Shown one piece after another: positions 48,454 to 61,563 of a stretch of 64,000 bases of DNA. A program made the translations under genes and the position numbers. The notes under the pieces were generated by a model, which had not been told where the DNA came from, did not search any database, and worked only from the letters and a program-made list of their open reading frames with translations. The stretch spans positions 248,001 to 312,000 of the forward strand of contig BBDR01000002.1 of assembly GCA_001312405.1 (NCBI GenBank). Direction: 5' to 3'. Origin of the DNA: Clostridium sp. NkU-1. GTDB taxonomy: Bacteria; Bacillota_A; Clostridia; Lachnospirales; Lachnospiraceae. Numbering within the stretch: position 1 is the first letter of the stretch; each line of letters begins with the position of its first letter.

Positions 48454-49745
48454 ATGAGTGTTTATCTGATCAGCTATGGAGCGTCTTATTTATTTGCAAG
48501 AGCAGGCTTTTACTGGCTGTCTGGTATTATTTTAATACTGGCAGCTCTTTTCCTGTACTGGCGGGATTACGGCCGGACCGAGAATATCATTCACTTAAGG
48601 GGTGTGTTTTCCCTGTTCTGGGTAGGAGGGGAAGGCATTGCCTGTTTAAAGCTCTCAGAACTTTCATTTGACTGGAATATTATTACGTGGCTTTGTTTTC
48701 TGGTAGCATTCCTGGGATTTTGGGTCACCTTTGAATTTTTCGCAAAGCTGCAGGGTGAATCAGGAGGACAGCGTTCCAGCTGGTTCAGTTTTAAGGGCTA
48801 TGAAAGACCTCTTTTTCTGTCCATGGTTTTTGTGACCTTTGTATCCCTTGCCGGTTTTATTGTTGAGGCGGTGGTGCTGGGGTTCGTTCCCTTCTTTGTG
48901 AAAGGAGTGCCTCATGCTTACTCTGCGTTTCATATAACAGGAATTCACTATTTTACCGTATCCTGTGTGCTGGTGCCTGCGCTGTCGGTCCTTTATTTTT
49001 GCATTGAACAGGGGAGAAACGGCTTAAGGCTCATTCTGGCCGTGCTTATGGACGTCATTGCATGCATGATTCCGATTTTGTGCGTGTCCCGTTTCCAGCT
49101 GATCCTGTCTGTTGGTTTGGCGGTTCTTACTTATATTGCTATGGAGCACAGGCTGAAGATCGCGTATGGGGTGGGCCTGATGATTGGTATGATCCCCATT
49201 TATGTGATTCTAACCATTGCAAGAGGCCATGATGTTTCCTATTTAAACGGCATTTTTCAGATGAAAAACAGCCAGATGCCCATATTCATCACTCAGCCTT
49301 ATATGTACATTGCAAACAATTACGACAATTTTAACTGCCTGGTAGAGTGGCTTCCGTCCCATACTTTTGGCCTTCGGATGCTCTTTCCCTTATGGCGCTT
49401 ACAGGGCTTAAATTCCTTGTCCCGGCTCTTGTGGATTTCCCCATCTATGTGACAAAAGAGGAATTGACCACGGTCACCCTGTTTTATGATTCGTTTTATG
49501 ATTTTGGCATTGTGGGTGTCCTGTTATTTGGATGTATTCTGGGTGGAGTTGCGTTTTTCCTGATGCGGATGGTAAAGCGTATCCGCAATCCCATTGGCTA
49601 TCTGTTCTATGCCCAGTTTGCCATGTATATGATTCTTTCCTTTTTCACCACCTGGTTCAGTAATCCTTCCACCTGGTTTTACTTTGGAATGACGGGAGTT
49701 TTGTTTGCTTTTTGTTCGTGGAATAATAATGGAACACATGGCTGA
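48454..49745 (+). CDS. Oligosaccharide repeat-unit polymerase-like (Wzy-type) membrane protein
   Basis: About 430 residues with one shift near 49393. Ten or more hydrophobic segments are visible, for example FYWLSGIILILAALFLYW and LILAVLMDVIACMIPILCVS. The long loop with YIANNYDNFNCLVEW, followed by the corrected FGLRMLFPLWALTGLKFLVP, is typical of O-antigen/capsule repeat-unit polymerases, as is the short segment after it with YDSFYDFGIVGVLLFG. Such enzymes join lipid-linked repeat units at the outer face of the membrane. No glycosyltransferase cluster flanks it, so the polymer is unknown. A bidirectional terminator follows. Confidence 0.65.
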
Positions 49746-49751
49746 CTATAT

Positions 49752-49820
49752 AAAAAGCTCCCGGAAAAAACTGGTGTTCTGCTTGACGGCAGCACACCAG
49801 TTTTTCCGGGAGCTTTTTGT
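49752..49820. terminator. Bidirectional terminator between converging genes
   Basis: AAAAAGCTCCCGGAAAAAAC with TGGTGT (left) pairs with ACACCAG, TTTTT and CCGGGAGCTTTTT (right) around a 16-nt loop; one A is bulged. A and T runs on both outer ends allow termination in either direction, for the Wzy-like gene and the DUF4349 gene. Confidence 0.85.
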
Positions 49821-49836
49821 TATGTATGAATTGAAA

Positions 49837-50815
49837 TCAGGCCCTTGGTGTGCCGGAAGGCTCCTTTTCCTCCATGGGAGGGGAGATGGCAAGGCGCTTT
49901 TTCTTTTTGCGCCGCCGGTAAAAGAAAATGGCAGAGGCTGCTGCGGCAATTGGCAGCCAGAATGGACTGGTTGTAATGGCACTGATCGTAAGATTTAACA
50001 AGACGGACTTAAAAAGCTTAAGATTGCCTGCGAATCCATTTCTTATGCGGGTACCGGCTGATTCCGGGGCAGTGGGGGTAAATGTGGTGACTTCCCAGAT
50101 GCTTAGGGAAACCGTGCCGTAATTCACCTGATTGTCGTATAGCTTAAGCTGGTATTCCATGGATTCCAACTGGTAGCGTATCTCGGAAAGCCGCTGCTGG
50201 AGGGTGATGACCGTATCAATTGACTCCGCTTTTTGGAGGAATTCCCACAGCTTTTCCTGCTCCACTTCCAGGGACTTTTTTTCTGCTTTCCAGATCGCTG
50301 TACTGCAGCGTAACATCTTGGGTGGATTCAGATTTATCGGTGATATTGCCATTGGTTTCCACTGTGCTTATAAAGCTGTCAATCTGGTTCACGGGAATCC
50401 GGATGGTCATATTGGCATACCTTGGCACCGGTTTTCCAAGGCTGTCTAAGCGGCTGCCTGTCATGTCGGATTGTTCTACATATCCGCCAAGCTGGGTGAT
50501 CCTGGTCTGGAGGTTATGAAGCAGTGTTTCAAATCCATCTGTTTCCACGTTCATGGATATGTTCCTTATGAGTTTCCTTCCGGCCGGAAGCACCTGGCCG
50601 CTTCCGGTTTCGCCGGCCAGTGATGTAACAGCTTTTTCTTCTTCCCCATTTTCATACTGGCTGTCTGGACTGACCGGGACATTGGTCTCTGCAGTCATGG
50701 CAGGCCCATAATCCGATACAGCGTTCTGAGCCACTGCTGCGGACTTATTGGAGCATGCGCTTAGGCAGAGAATTACCAGAAGAGACAGGACGAATCCCCA
50801 TTTTCTTTTTCTCAT
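49837..50815 (-). CDS. DUF4349-domain lipoprotein
   Basis: Minus strand, about 326 residues with one shift near 50280 (T7 on the plus strand). The signal peptide ends in a lipobox (LVILCLSAC). The DUF4349 part starts with RKLIRNISMNVETDGFETLL and QLGGYVEQSDMTG, continues with VPRYANMTIRIPVNQIDSFI, then a coiled coil (WEFLQKAESIDTVITLQQRL), and ends in a transmembrane helix and a basic tail (FFYRRRKKKKRLAI). Proteins of this kind sit in the envelope; their role is unknown. Confidence 0.8.
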
Positions 50816-50920
50816 TGAACCCCTCCTTTTATCATCATATTTCTAGGAATCAAGTGATATCCTTAGAATAGCATGGTGCCTGGACCATTTCAACAAAGGC
50901 GGAGAAGCTTAAGAAAAAAC

Positions 50921-51773
50921 TTATATATTTCCATGCTCTTTTACAGCTTCTGAAGGGGAAAGGTGAAAATGTTTTTTTATAGGCCCTGAAAAAGGTTGAA
51001 TAGTTTTTAAAGCCGCTGCTAAAACAGGCTTCGGTAACTGGCATTCCGGTTTTTAAAAGGTCCCTTGCCAAAAGAAGGCGCTTTTCCGTGATATAGTCAA
51101 ACAAAGTATAACCGGTCTCCCCTTTGAATAAGTGCATCAGGTGATAACGGCTGATATAGCATGATTCTGCAATGGCGTCCACGGTTATATCTTCCATCAA
51201 GTGACTGTTTATATAGTCCATAATTCCTAAAATACGCCGGTCACCGGTGGAAGGAGGAAGATACTGTACCCGGTTAGCTAAAGAAGCCCTGTTCAACTGG
51301 ATCATGAATTCCAGAAACACCACCTGACAGTACAGATCCCTGGCATAGCCGTCATGGGTGCAGGCATATTCCAGGTTCGACAATGTGCGGTACAGGCCGC
51401 TTTTTTCCATGGAATGAATCCGCAGGACGTGGGAATGCAGCTCTTTTGATTTTTGGAAGCAGGTGCTCAAATCATAGCTGTCAGACCGGTAAGCCAGTAA
51501 AAATCCTGGGGAAAGATAGACGATGATCCTTTCATAAGGCACTGACGGGTCAATGTCAGGCTTGTGAATATCGTTATGGCGGACCAGTATGATGTCATAG
51601 GGATTCAGTTTATAAGCACAGCCTTCGATCCGGTAGGTTACGGATCCCCGGATGAAAATGATGATTTTATCGAAATCATGATAATGGTATTCAAAATCCT
51701 GTTTTTTTGTATCGGTCAGATGAAACAGACGGAAATCGCTGTTTAAATATCCCCGCTTTTCGTAGTTATCCAT
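50921..51773 (-). CDS. AraC-family transcriptional regulator with cupin sensor
   Basis: Minus strand. The N-terminal cupin-like half has FEYHYHDFDKIIIFIRGSVT and YDIILVRHNDIHKPDID. The C-terminal AraC HTH pair has ITVDAIAESCYISRYHLMHL, FKGETGYTLFDYITEKRLLL and ACFSSGFKNYSTFFRAYKK. As read, the frame runs on to 50850, but removing one A from the A7 near 50972 gives AYKKHFHLSPSEAVKEHGNI and a stop at 50921, the usual end of the family. About 284 residues. It is divergent from the D-Ala-D-Ala ligase gene, with AT-rich DNA between them. Confidence 0.85.
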
Positions 51774-51917
51774 TTAATCTTATCCTTTCTGCCCACTGCT
51801 TTTTATAATATAACATAATTTGCAATAAAAAAAGCATTATATTGATGGAAATGATAAATAGTGCTGTATATAATTAAATATATAAAACAAAAGTGGATGG
51901 ATAGAAGGAAGACAAGA

Positions 51918-53793
<1,876 letters not shown>

Positions 53794-53932
53794 TAAAATA
53801 TAACAGGCTGGCAAAATGGGCACGGCAATCAACCGTTATTTCAAAGCAGGCGGGAACCGCTTTGTCTGAGACAAACGGAAGGTTGTTGTGCCTTTTGCAT
53901 TTTCCTGTTTTCATGATGTGGGTCTGAACCTG

Positions 53933-53962
53933 TTGACGGAAACAGCGTTTTCATACTATAAT
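53933..53962 (+). promoter_or_regulatory. Sigma-A-type promoter of the GGDEF/EAL gene
   Basis: TTGACG at 53933-53938, 18-nt spacer, TATAAT at 53957-53962. It lies about 55 nt before the start codon at 54018 and is among the best promoter matches of the window. Confidence 0.7.
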
Positions 53963-54017
53963 ATTACAATAATTTATATGGTGCGCAGATAATGTGATGC
54001 AGGAGAGGCGGGGGCTT

Positions 54018-56992
54018 ATGAATCTTACGTCGGCTGAAACGGGTGAAGCCGGTATTTACATAGTTGACCAGGATTACAGGATCATTTATCTCAATGAAGC
54101 GGCTAAGTCATACTATCCGGATTTAAGAGAGGGAATGTACTGTTATCAGGGGGTTGGGAAAGGACTGGGACCCTGTAAAGATTGTCCGGGTACAGGGGAA
54201 AAGTCCGGGCATGTGATATTTTATAATTCTGCCTCAGAGCTTTGGATGGATGTATCCTCTGGTATGATTGACTGGCCTGGACACAAAGGCTGCAGGCTCA
54301 TCATGTTCAAGCCGGTGGATGAGAAGAATAAGAATCTTTTTTTTATCATCTGACGGATAACACCGTTTATGATGAGCTTTTTGAATTGAACATTGCCACA
54401 AACTCTTATAGGATCCTGTTTCATCAGAAAGATAAATTCAGGATTCCAGAGCTGGAAGGACAGCTAGACTCCATGTTCCAGGATGCGGCGGATTTTTTAA
54501 TTCACCCGGAAGACAGGGAGGAATTTTTGGCATTCTGGAACAGGGCTACCCTGTTAGACCGTCTTCATGCAGGCGGAAGGATCATTAAGGGTGAATTCCG
54601 CAGGCTGCTGGTGGGCGGGAACTACTGCTGGATCAGTGTGATTGCCGTTTTGTTCCGGTGCGGGGATTGTGCGGATCCAATCATCATGAGTTATGTCCAG
54701 GATATTGACAGCAGGAAGAAGCAGGAAGTGGAAGCCCAGAAAAAGCTTCAGGAGAAGCGGGAAGAAACGGATTCCTTAACAGGACTTTTCCGTTACGGCC
54801 CTTTTTTTGAGAAAGCGGACCAGCTTTTGAAAAAAACAATCCGGCACAAGATATTTTATGGTGGCCATTGATATTGAGCATTTTAAGCTTTTTAATGAAT
54901 GGTATGGGGAAGAGGAAGGGGACCGGTTCCTGATTAAAATCGGAAAATATTTAAAATCCCTGGAGCTGCTGTATGGTTCCCTGGCAGGGTATATGGGCGG
55001 AGATGACTTTATCATCATCCTTCCGGAAGACATTTCCATACTAAAAAACCTGGAAGGTGAGATTAATCATTATGCCAGACAGTACGGCGGCAATGCAGGA
55101 TTTCTTCCGGCTTTTGGCGTTTACCGGATTGAGGACCGGAGGCTTTCGGTCAGCATGATGTATGACAGGGCGGCAATCGCCTTAAACTCCGTAAAGGGGA
55201 ATTATGCCAAGAGAATAGGCTGGTACGATCCTGGCATGAAACAGAAAATGGAAAAGGACCAGATCCTTCTCTCAGAAATTCAGAGCGCCCTGGAAAAGAG
55301 AGAATTTATTTTTTACGTCCAGCCCCAGTGCAACATGCTTACAGGCAAGATCATCGGCCTGGAATCCCTGGTCAGATGGCGGCATCCGCTTCGGGGGCTT
55401 ATCTCACCCGCAGAGTTCATACCGCTTTTAGAGCAGAACGGGTTTATTACCTATCTGGACATTTATATCTGGGAGATGGTTTGCAGGCAGTTAAACAGCT
55501 GGGCAAAGGCCGGGAAAAAAACTGATTCCCATTTCCATCAATATGTCCCGCATGGACATCTATGCCATTGATGTTGTGGAAAAATTCAAGGAGCTGGTAA
55601 GCAGATACGAGATTGATCCAAGATACTTGGAAATCGAGATTACGGAAAGCGCCTATGCAGAGGATGATGATAAGATGCAGAGGGTTCTTGAGGATCTGCG
55701 CAGGGCAGGCTTCCCGGTGTTTATGGATGATTTTGGAAGCGGCTATTCTTCTCTTAACATGCTAAAGGATGTCAATGTTGATGTTATTAAGATCGACACC
55801 AAATTCCTGGATATGAATGAAAACAGCCAGAGCCGGGGAATGGGGATTTTAGAGACCATTGTGAGAATGGCAAGGGTCATGCAGATGAAGATCATCGCCG
55901 AAGGGGTCGAAAGAAAGGACCAGGTGGACTTTTTTAAGAAATATCGGCTGTATTTACGGGCAGGGATATTATTATTATAAGCCGCTTCCCGTGGAAGAGG
56001 CGGAACAGCTTTTAATGCAGGAGGATCAGGTGGATTACGGGGGGATCCAGGCCCGCCAGTTAGGACAGCTGAAACTGGAGGACCTGTTTAATGAAAACAT
56101 CACCAGCGAGGCGATGTTAAATAACATGCTGGGGGCAATCGCCCTGTATGAAGTGTATGAGGACCAGTGCGAGGTTCTTCGGGTAAATCAGGAATATTAC
56201 CACATTACAGGGGATAATCCCATTGATATGGAAGAACACAGATGGTTTTTATTAAACCGAGTTTATATAGATGACAGGGACTGGGTTTTGAGCATTTTTG
56301 AAAAGGCATACAACAACCCAATCCGGGGAGGCGAAGGCATTTTCCGGCAGTACCGCCTAAGCGGGAAACTGATGTGGGTACATTTGCGCGTATTCTTTTT
56401 GAGGGAGCAGGATGAACACCGTCTGTACTATGGAGCAGTAAGGGATGCCACGGAACAGATGGAGCAGCGTCAGAAACTGGAGGACTCCCAGAAAATTCTG
56501 GGAGATATGCTGAAGCTTTCCGGAAGGGATATTTCTTTTGAGAAGCTTCCTGACCGTCATGCTGCTGTTTCCATGATGGAGACCTATGTGATGCGCCGCC
56601 GCTTCCAGCCTTCGGCCCTGGTTTTATTTGAGATTTTGGGACCGGGAGAAGGATGTGGAGGAGGGAAGACGGTAAAGCCCCTTTTTGCCCCTTATGTGGA
56701 ATGCCTGAAACGCTTTTTCAGAGAAGATGATATCATCTGCTTAAACGGTGTATATGAAGCAATGGTACTGTGCAAAAATATCCGGAGCAATGATATGGAG
56801 CATAAGCTTAAGCGGGTGGCGAAAGCTTTGACCCAGGAACTTTCGGGAAATGAGACAGAGCATTTGTTCTCGATTAATGCTGCTTTTGCTATAATAGAGG
56901 CGCAGGATAAAGATTTTGAAGATTGCCGTGATAAGGCAAGATCAGCTCTTGTACAGTCCAGGAAGCTTACAGACAGGGGAAGCGTGAAATAA
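54018..56992 (+). CDS. Hybrid GGDEF/EAL cyclic-di-GMP signalling protein with PAS-like sensor modules
   Basis: About 990 residues after shifts near 54341 (T8), 54852, 55521 (A7) and 55955. Domain order: N-terminal PAS-like (GIYIVDQDYRIIYLNEAA) with CKDCPG, second PAS-like, GGDEF starting DSLTGLF with the signature YMGGDDFIIIL, EAL with GLESLVRWRHP (ExLxR), EITESA, MDDFGSGYSSLNML, VIKID and IIAEGVE, then a C-terminal PAS (YHITGDN, then WVHLRVFF) and a degenerate GGDEF-like end. The cyclase signature has Asp for Glu (GGDDF), but the EAL residues are intact, so it is most likely a c-di-GMP phosphodiesterase tuned by its sensors. It has no membrane segment. Confidence 0.85.
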
Positions 56993-57018
56993 GAATAGAC
57001 CACTTCCGGCACCTGTGA

Positions 57019-57024
57019 TATAAT
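57019..57024 (+). promoter_or_regulatory. -10 box upstream of the aminotransferase pair
   Basis: TATAAT at 57019-57024, about 50 nt before ATG 57074, in the gap after the GGDEF/EAL gene. No convincing -35 (CCACTT region). It probably starts the aminotransferase-hisC transcript. Confidence 0.4.
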
Positions 57025-57073
57025 GAGCGCAAGAGCACGAAGATAAAATCACTTCAGGGAAAGGAATAAGATT

Positions 57074-58279
57074 ATGATAGCAGACAAGATGAGACCCCTT
57101 GTAGAAAACAATTCCGCCATCCGTGCCATGTTTGAGGAAGGAAAAAAAGATGGCTGCCGTGTATGGCAGAGAGAATGTCTATGATTTCAGCCTTGGAAAT
57201 CCCAATGTACCGGCTCCGCCGGCGGTAAACCAGGCCATTCTTGACATTATCAGGGAAGAGGAAACCACTTTAATCCATGGATACATGAGCAATGCAGGAT
57301 TCGAGGATACAAGAGCTGCAGTTGCCCAGTCCTTAAACAGACGGTTTGGGACTCATTTTCGTCTGGAAAATATTCTTATGACCGTTGGGGCGGCCAGCGG
57401 CATGAATGTGGTATTAAAAACCATATTGGATCCCGGCGATGAAGTGCTGGTGTTTGCGCCGTATTTTATGGAATATGGTTCCTATGTCCGCAATTATGAC
57501 GGCGTGCTTACGGTTGTACCTCCCGATAGGTCCAGCTTTCAGCCTGATTTAAAGGAGTTTGAGACACGGATCACCCCCAGGACAAAGGCAGTGATCATTA
57601 ATACTCCCAATAATCCTACGGGCGTAGTTTATTCTGCAGAGACTCTCCGCCAGATCGCAGGCATCCTTAAGAAGAAGGAAACAGAGCTTGGCACCCAGAT
57701 CGTGCTGATTTCTGATGAACCTTACCGGGAGCTGGCTTATGATGGGGTGGAGGTTCCCTATGTGACACCGTTTTATCATAATACAATAGTCTGCTATTCT
57801 TACAGTAAATCTTTGTCCCTGCCTGGGGAACGGATCGGATATCTGGTAATTCCCGATGAAGTGAGGATTCTCCAAAGGTCATAGCTGCTGCAGCCGTTGC
57901 CAACCGCGTGCTGGGCTGTGTCAACGCGCCTTCCCTTATGCAGCGGGTAATCGTCCGCTGCGTGGATGAACAGGTAAATCTGCAAGCCTATAACAGGAAT
58001 CGGGAGCTTCTCTATAACAGCTTAAAAGAATATGGGTTTGACTGCATCAAGCCGGAGGGAGCCTTTTACTTATTTGTAAAGACACCGGTGGATGATAAGG
58101 AATTCTGTCAGTTCTGCAAAGAGCACAGGGTGCTTTTGGTGCCTGGAACTTCCTTTGCATGTCCGGGCTATGTAAGGATCGCTTATTGCGTGTCCTATGA
58201 GCAGATCAAACGCTCTTTGCCGGCATTTAAGAAAATTGCAGAAGAGTATGGCCTGATAGAAAAAGGGGAGGAAGCATAA
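57074..58279 (+). CDS. PLP-dependent class I/II aminotransferase
   Basis: About 401 residues, shifts near 57150 (A7; six A give EGKKMAAVYG) and 57872 (corrected end DEVEDSPKVIAAAAVANRVL). Family landmarks: FSLGNPNVPAPPAV, HGYMSNAGFEDTRAAVA, the Asn/Pro motif IINTPNNPTGVVY, the cofactor Asp region LISDEPYRELAY, and the PLP Lys in CYSYSKSLSLPGERIGY, then Arg in GYVRIAYCV for the substrate carboxylate. It resembles aspartate/aromatic aminotransferases of subgroup I-gamma. It overlaps hisC (TAATG), so the two are translated together. Confidence 0.88.
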
Positions 58280-59330
58280 TGAAGCCATGGGAAGCAAACA
58301 TCCGCAGGGTTGCTCCCTATGTGCCGGGAGAGCAGCCCAAGGGAGAAAAGTTAATTAAGCTGAATACCAACGAAAACCCATATCCGCCGTCTAAAAACGT
58401 CAGCCAGGCTTTGGCCCGGATGGACTGCGGCTTGTTTCGCAAATATCCGGATCCGGCAGCCACAGTTCTTGTTAAAGCCCTTTCAAAAGCTTACGAGGTG
58501 GAAGAGGACAGGATTTTCGTAGGAGTAGGTTCTGATGATGTGCTCGCAGTTGCTTTTATGACCTTTTTTAATTCCGGCAAGCCTGTCCTCTTTCCTGATG
58601 TGAGTTATTCCTTTTATAAGGTGTGGGCGGATTTATTCCGGATTCCATATGAAACACCTGCCTTGATGAGGAATTTTGTATCCGGAAGGAAGATTATTAC
58701 AGGGAAAATGGGGGAATCATATTTCCAAACCCCAATGCGCCTACCGGCCTTTTTATGCCTCTTTCTGAAGTAGAGGATATCATAGCCCATAACCAGGAAT
58801 CAGTGATAATTGTGGATGAAGCCTATATTGATTTCGGCGGAGAAAGTGCATTAAGGCTGACTGAAAAATATGAAAATCTTCTTGTGGTGCAGACCTTCAG
58901 CAAATCCCGTTCCATGGCAGGAATGAGAATTGGCTGTGCTTACGGGCATCCGGACCTGATCCGCGCATTAAACGATGTGAAGTATTCCTATAATTCCTAT
59001 ACCATGAATATTCCTTCCCTGGTTCTGGGTGCAAAAGCCCTTGAAGATGAAACGTATTTTAAGGAAACCCTGGAAAAGATCATAAACACGAGAGAGCAGG
59101 CCAAAAAAAGGCTTGGGGAATTGGGTTTTTCCTTCCCGGATTCCATGGCAAACTTTATCTTTGCCACTCATAGAGAACGCAGGGCAGAGGAGATATACAA
59201 GGCTCTTCGGGAAAACAATATTTTTGTCCGGTATTTTAAGCAGCCAAGGCTTGACAATTACCTGCGTATTTCCATAGGAACGGATGAAGAGATGGAGGCG
59301 TTATACCGTTTTTTGAAAGAATATCTTTAG
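58279..59330 (+). CDS. hisC: Histidinol-phosphate aminotransferase-like enzyme
   Basis: About 350 residues, one missing G near 58665 (restores PALDEEFCIRKEDYY and later FPNPNAPTGLFMPL). Starts with LIKLNTNENPYPPS, the HisC signature, and continues with VDEAYIDFGGES and the PLP Lys in VVQTFSKSRSMAGMRIGCA, ending with a YLRISIGTDEEME carboxylate Arg. It transaminates imidazole-acetol phosphate in histidine synthesis, or a related aromatic oxo-acid. No other his genes are next to it, so a broad-specificity role is possible. Confidence 0.85.
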
Positions 59331-59387
59331 AATTTATTCATTTGTCAGGAAGGCTTTTGGGGAGTATCATATAAGCGGGTGATTAAA

Positions 59388-60516
59388 ATGGAACAAGTTA
59401 GAAAATATTGCAGACTGATTCTTAATATTGTGATACCGATTTTATTTGTATATTTAATATGCGTGTGGGGACCGAAGCTTTTAAATTTCTTCCTTCCCTT
59501 TGTCATTGGCTGGGTCATTGCGGTGATTGCCAATCCTTTGGTGCGTTTCTTAGAGAAACGTTTAAAGATCGTAAGGAAGCACAGCTCTGTGCTGATCGTG
59601 GTTGCGGTGCTTGCGGTTATTATAACGGTGCTTTATTTCCTGGTTTCCAAGCTTATTTCCGAAACCGCCGGATTTGCAAGAGATATTCCCAAGTATTATG
59701 AAGCTGCCTGGATCGAGATCCAGAAGCTGCTTTTGGAAGTGGAGGGGCTTTTGCAGTTCCTTCCCCAGAACATTCAGGACTCTGTGAACCAGTTTTTTTA
59801 CCCATATGGGCGAATATTTAAATGTGATGGTTCAGAAAATCGCCTCTCCTACGGTAACGGTGGCGGGAAATATGGTAAAGAGCATTCCAGCAGCACTGGT
59901 TTATACCATTGTGACGATTTTTTTCATCCTATCTGTTCATTGTGGACAGAGATAGGATTATGGAAGTGCTTCGCCGGTATATACCGGATGGAGGAACCAA
60001 ATATTACCAGTATCTGAAAAAAGATGCCAGGCGTCTTGTGGGCGGTTATTTTCTTGCCCAGTTTAAGATCATGTTTGTCATTGCCTCCGTATTAGCGGTG
60101 GGATTTCTGGTACTGGGAGTGAATTATGCTCTGCTTCTTGCAGTTATTATAGCCATTCTTGATTTTCTGCCGATTTTAGGAACCGGTACTATTCTGATTC
60201 CATGGGCATTGATCCGCCTGGTTGCAGGTGAGTATGCCTTTGGTGTGGGCCTGCTGGTTATCTATGTTCTGACCCTGGTCTTAAGGCAGGTCATTCAGCC
60301 AAGATCGTAGGCGACACTATGGGGCTTGATCCTCTTATGACGCTGCTGTTTTTATACCTGGGCTTTAAGATAAGCGGGATTGCCGGGATGATTCTGGCAG
60401 TACCTGTTGGCATGCTGTTTTTAAATATGTATGAGTTCGGGGCCTTTAATTCTTTTATTGGCAGCATAAAAACACTGATCCATGATATTAATGCGTTCCG
60501 CAAGGGACCGGATTAA
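59388..60516 (+). CDS. AI-2E/YtvI-type transporter family membrane protein
   Basis: About 375 residues after shifts near 59797 (T8), 59930 and 60303. Either GTG 59379 or ATG 59388 could be the start; both have weak sites. Seven to eight helices, beginning with ILNIVIPILFVYLICVWGPK and LPFVIGWVIAVIANPLVRFL. The late block GGYFLAQFKIMFVIASVLAV, AILDFLPILGTGTILIPWAL and the corrected VIQPKIVGDTMGLDPLMTLL is characteristic of AI-2E family proteins; the Clostridia branch includes the sporulation membrane protein YtvI. Substrate unknown: autoinducer export, Na+/H+ antiport or sporulation. Confidence 0.8.
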
Positions 60517-60592
60517 ATTTTATCATTGATGGAGGAAACACCATGGGGGTATGCCCGTATACCTGGAAAGCATGGGCAGGAAAGAGGAAACG

Positions 60593-61542
60593 ATGAAAAA
60601 GAATACAAAGCTGAGAATCGCGTTATGCCTTACAGCCGGTATTATGACCTTAAAAGCAACCGCAGTACCCAAGGACGGATTTTCTTCGGAGGCATGGAAG
60701 CTGGAAAACGGACAATATGTGGATGCCTCCGGTATCCCTATTGAAGGCGCTCTGGAAAAGGGAATTACCGTATCAAAGTATCAGAACCGCCAGAATGAGT
60801 CAAAGGTTGGGATCGATTGGAAGAAGGTGGCACAGGATGGAATTTCCTTTGCATGGTGCGGATCGGTTATCTCAATGACATGGATCCCTATTATTCCATA
60901 AATATGAAAGGAGCAGCGGAAGGCGGGCTAAAGACCGGTGTGTTTTTCTACACCCAGGCTCTTGATACCCAGACTGCAATAGAGGAAGCCAGGTATGTCC
61001 TTCGGATGGTGAAGGATTACCAGATTTCCTATCCCATTGCATATGATGTGGAATCCCAGCACCTTCTTGATAATCGTTTATCAAAGCAGCAGATTACGGA
61101 CAATATCAATGCATTCTGCAAGACCATTTCGGATGCAGGATACCGGCCGGTGGTCTATGCCAACAACAAATGGCTGACCAATTACATTGATATGAAACAG
61201 ATACCCTATGATGTCTGGTATGCCAGATATGGCTCTGTAAACAACTATAAGAACCGTACCATCTGGCAGTGCACGGACCAGGGAAGAGTGGAAGGGATCG
61301 ATGGAGATGTTACCATTGAGTTCTCCTTTGCGGATTACAGCGCCCTGATTCCTTCGGAAGGCTGGAAAAGTATTGACGGAAACCGGTATTATACCAAAAA
61401 TTATGTAAAACAGACCGGTTGGATCCAGGTGGGAGGCACCTGGTATTATCTTGATTCCAATGGCATCATGATTCATGATACGACCATGGATATAGACGGA
61501 GTTACCTACACCTTTGGCTCTGACGGAGCCATGGTACAATGA
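60593..61542 (+). CDS. GH25 lysozyme with C-terminal cell-wall-binding repeats
   Basis: ATG 60593 behind AGAGG. A signal peptide (KLRIALCLTAGIMTLKATAV) is followed by the GH25 barrel. GITVSKYQNRQNESKVGIDW holds a Ser where the family's usual 'DvS.yqg' has Asp; after correcting a missing C near 60853, ISFAMVRIGYLNDMDPYYS follows, then YPIAYDVESQHLLDN with the catalytic DVE, and YDVWYARYG. The tail has two choline-binding-type repeats (GWKSIDGNRYYTKNYVKQTG, then WIQVGGTWYYLDSNG). About 316 residues. The product cleaves peptidoglycan outside the cell; wall remodelling or spore-related lysis is likely. Confidence 0.85.
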
Positions 61543-61563
61543 CAGGATTAATGGAGTTTTGAC

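Noticed and set aside
60543..60596. Short leader-peptide ORF (17 codons) overlapping the start of the GH25 gene
   Set aside because: It has GGAGG and an ATG, but the composition is not distinctive and no attenuator or runs of regulatory codons follow; probably chance or a frame artefact.
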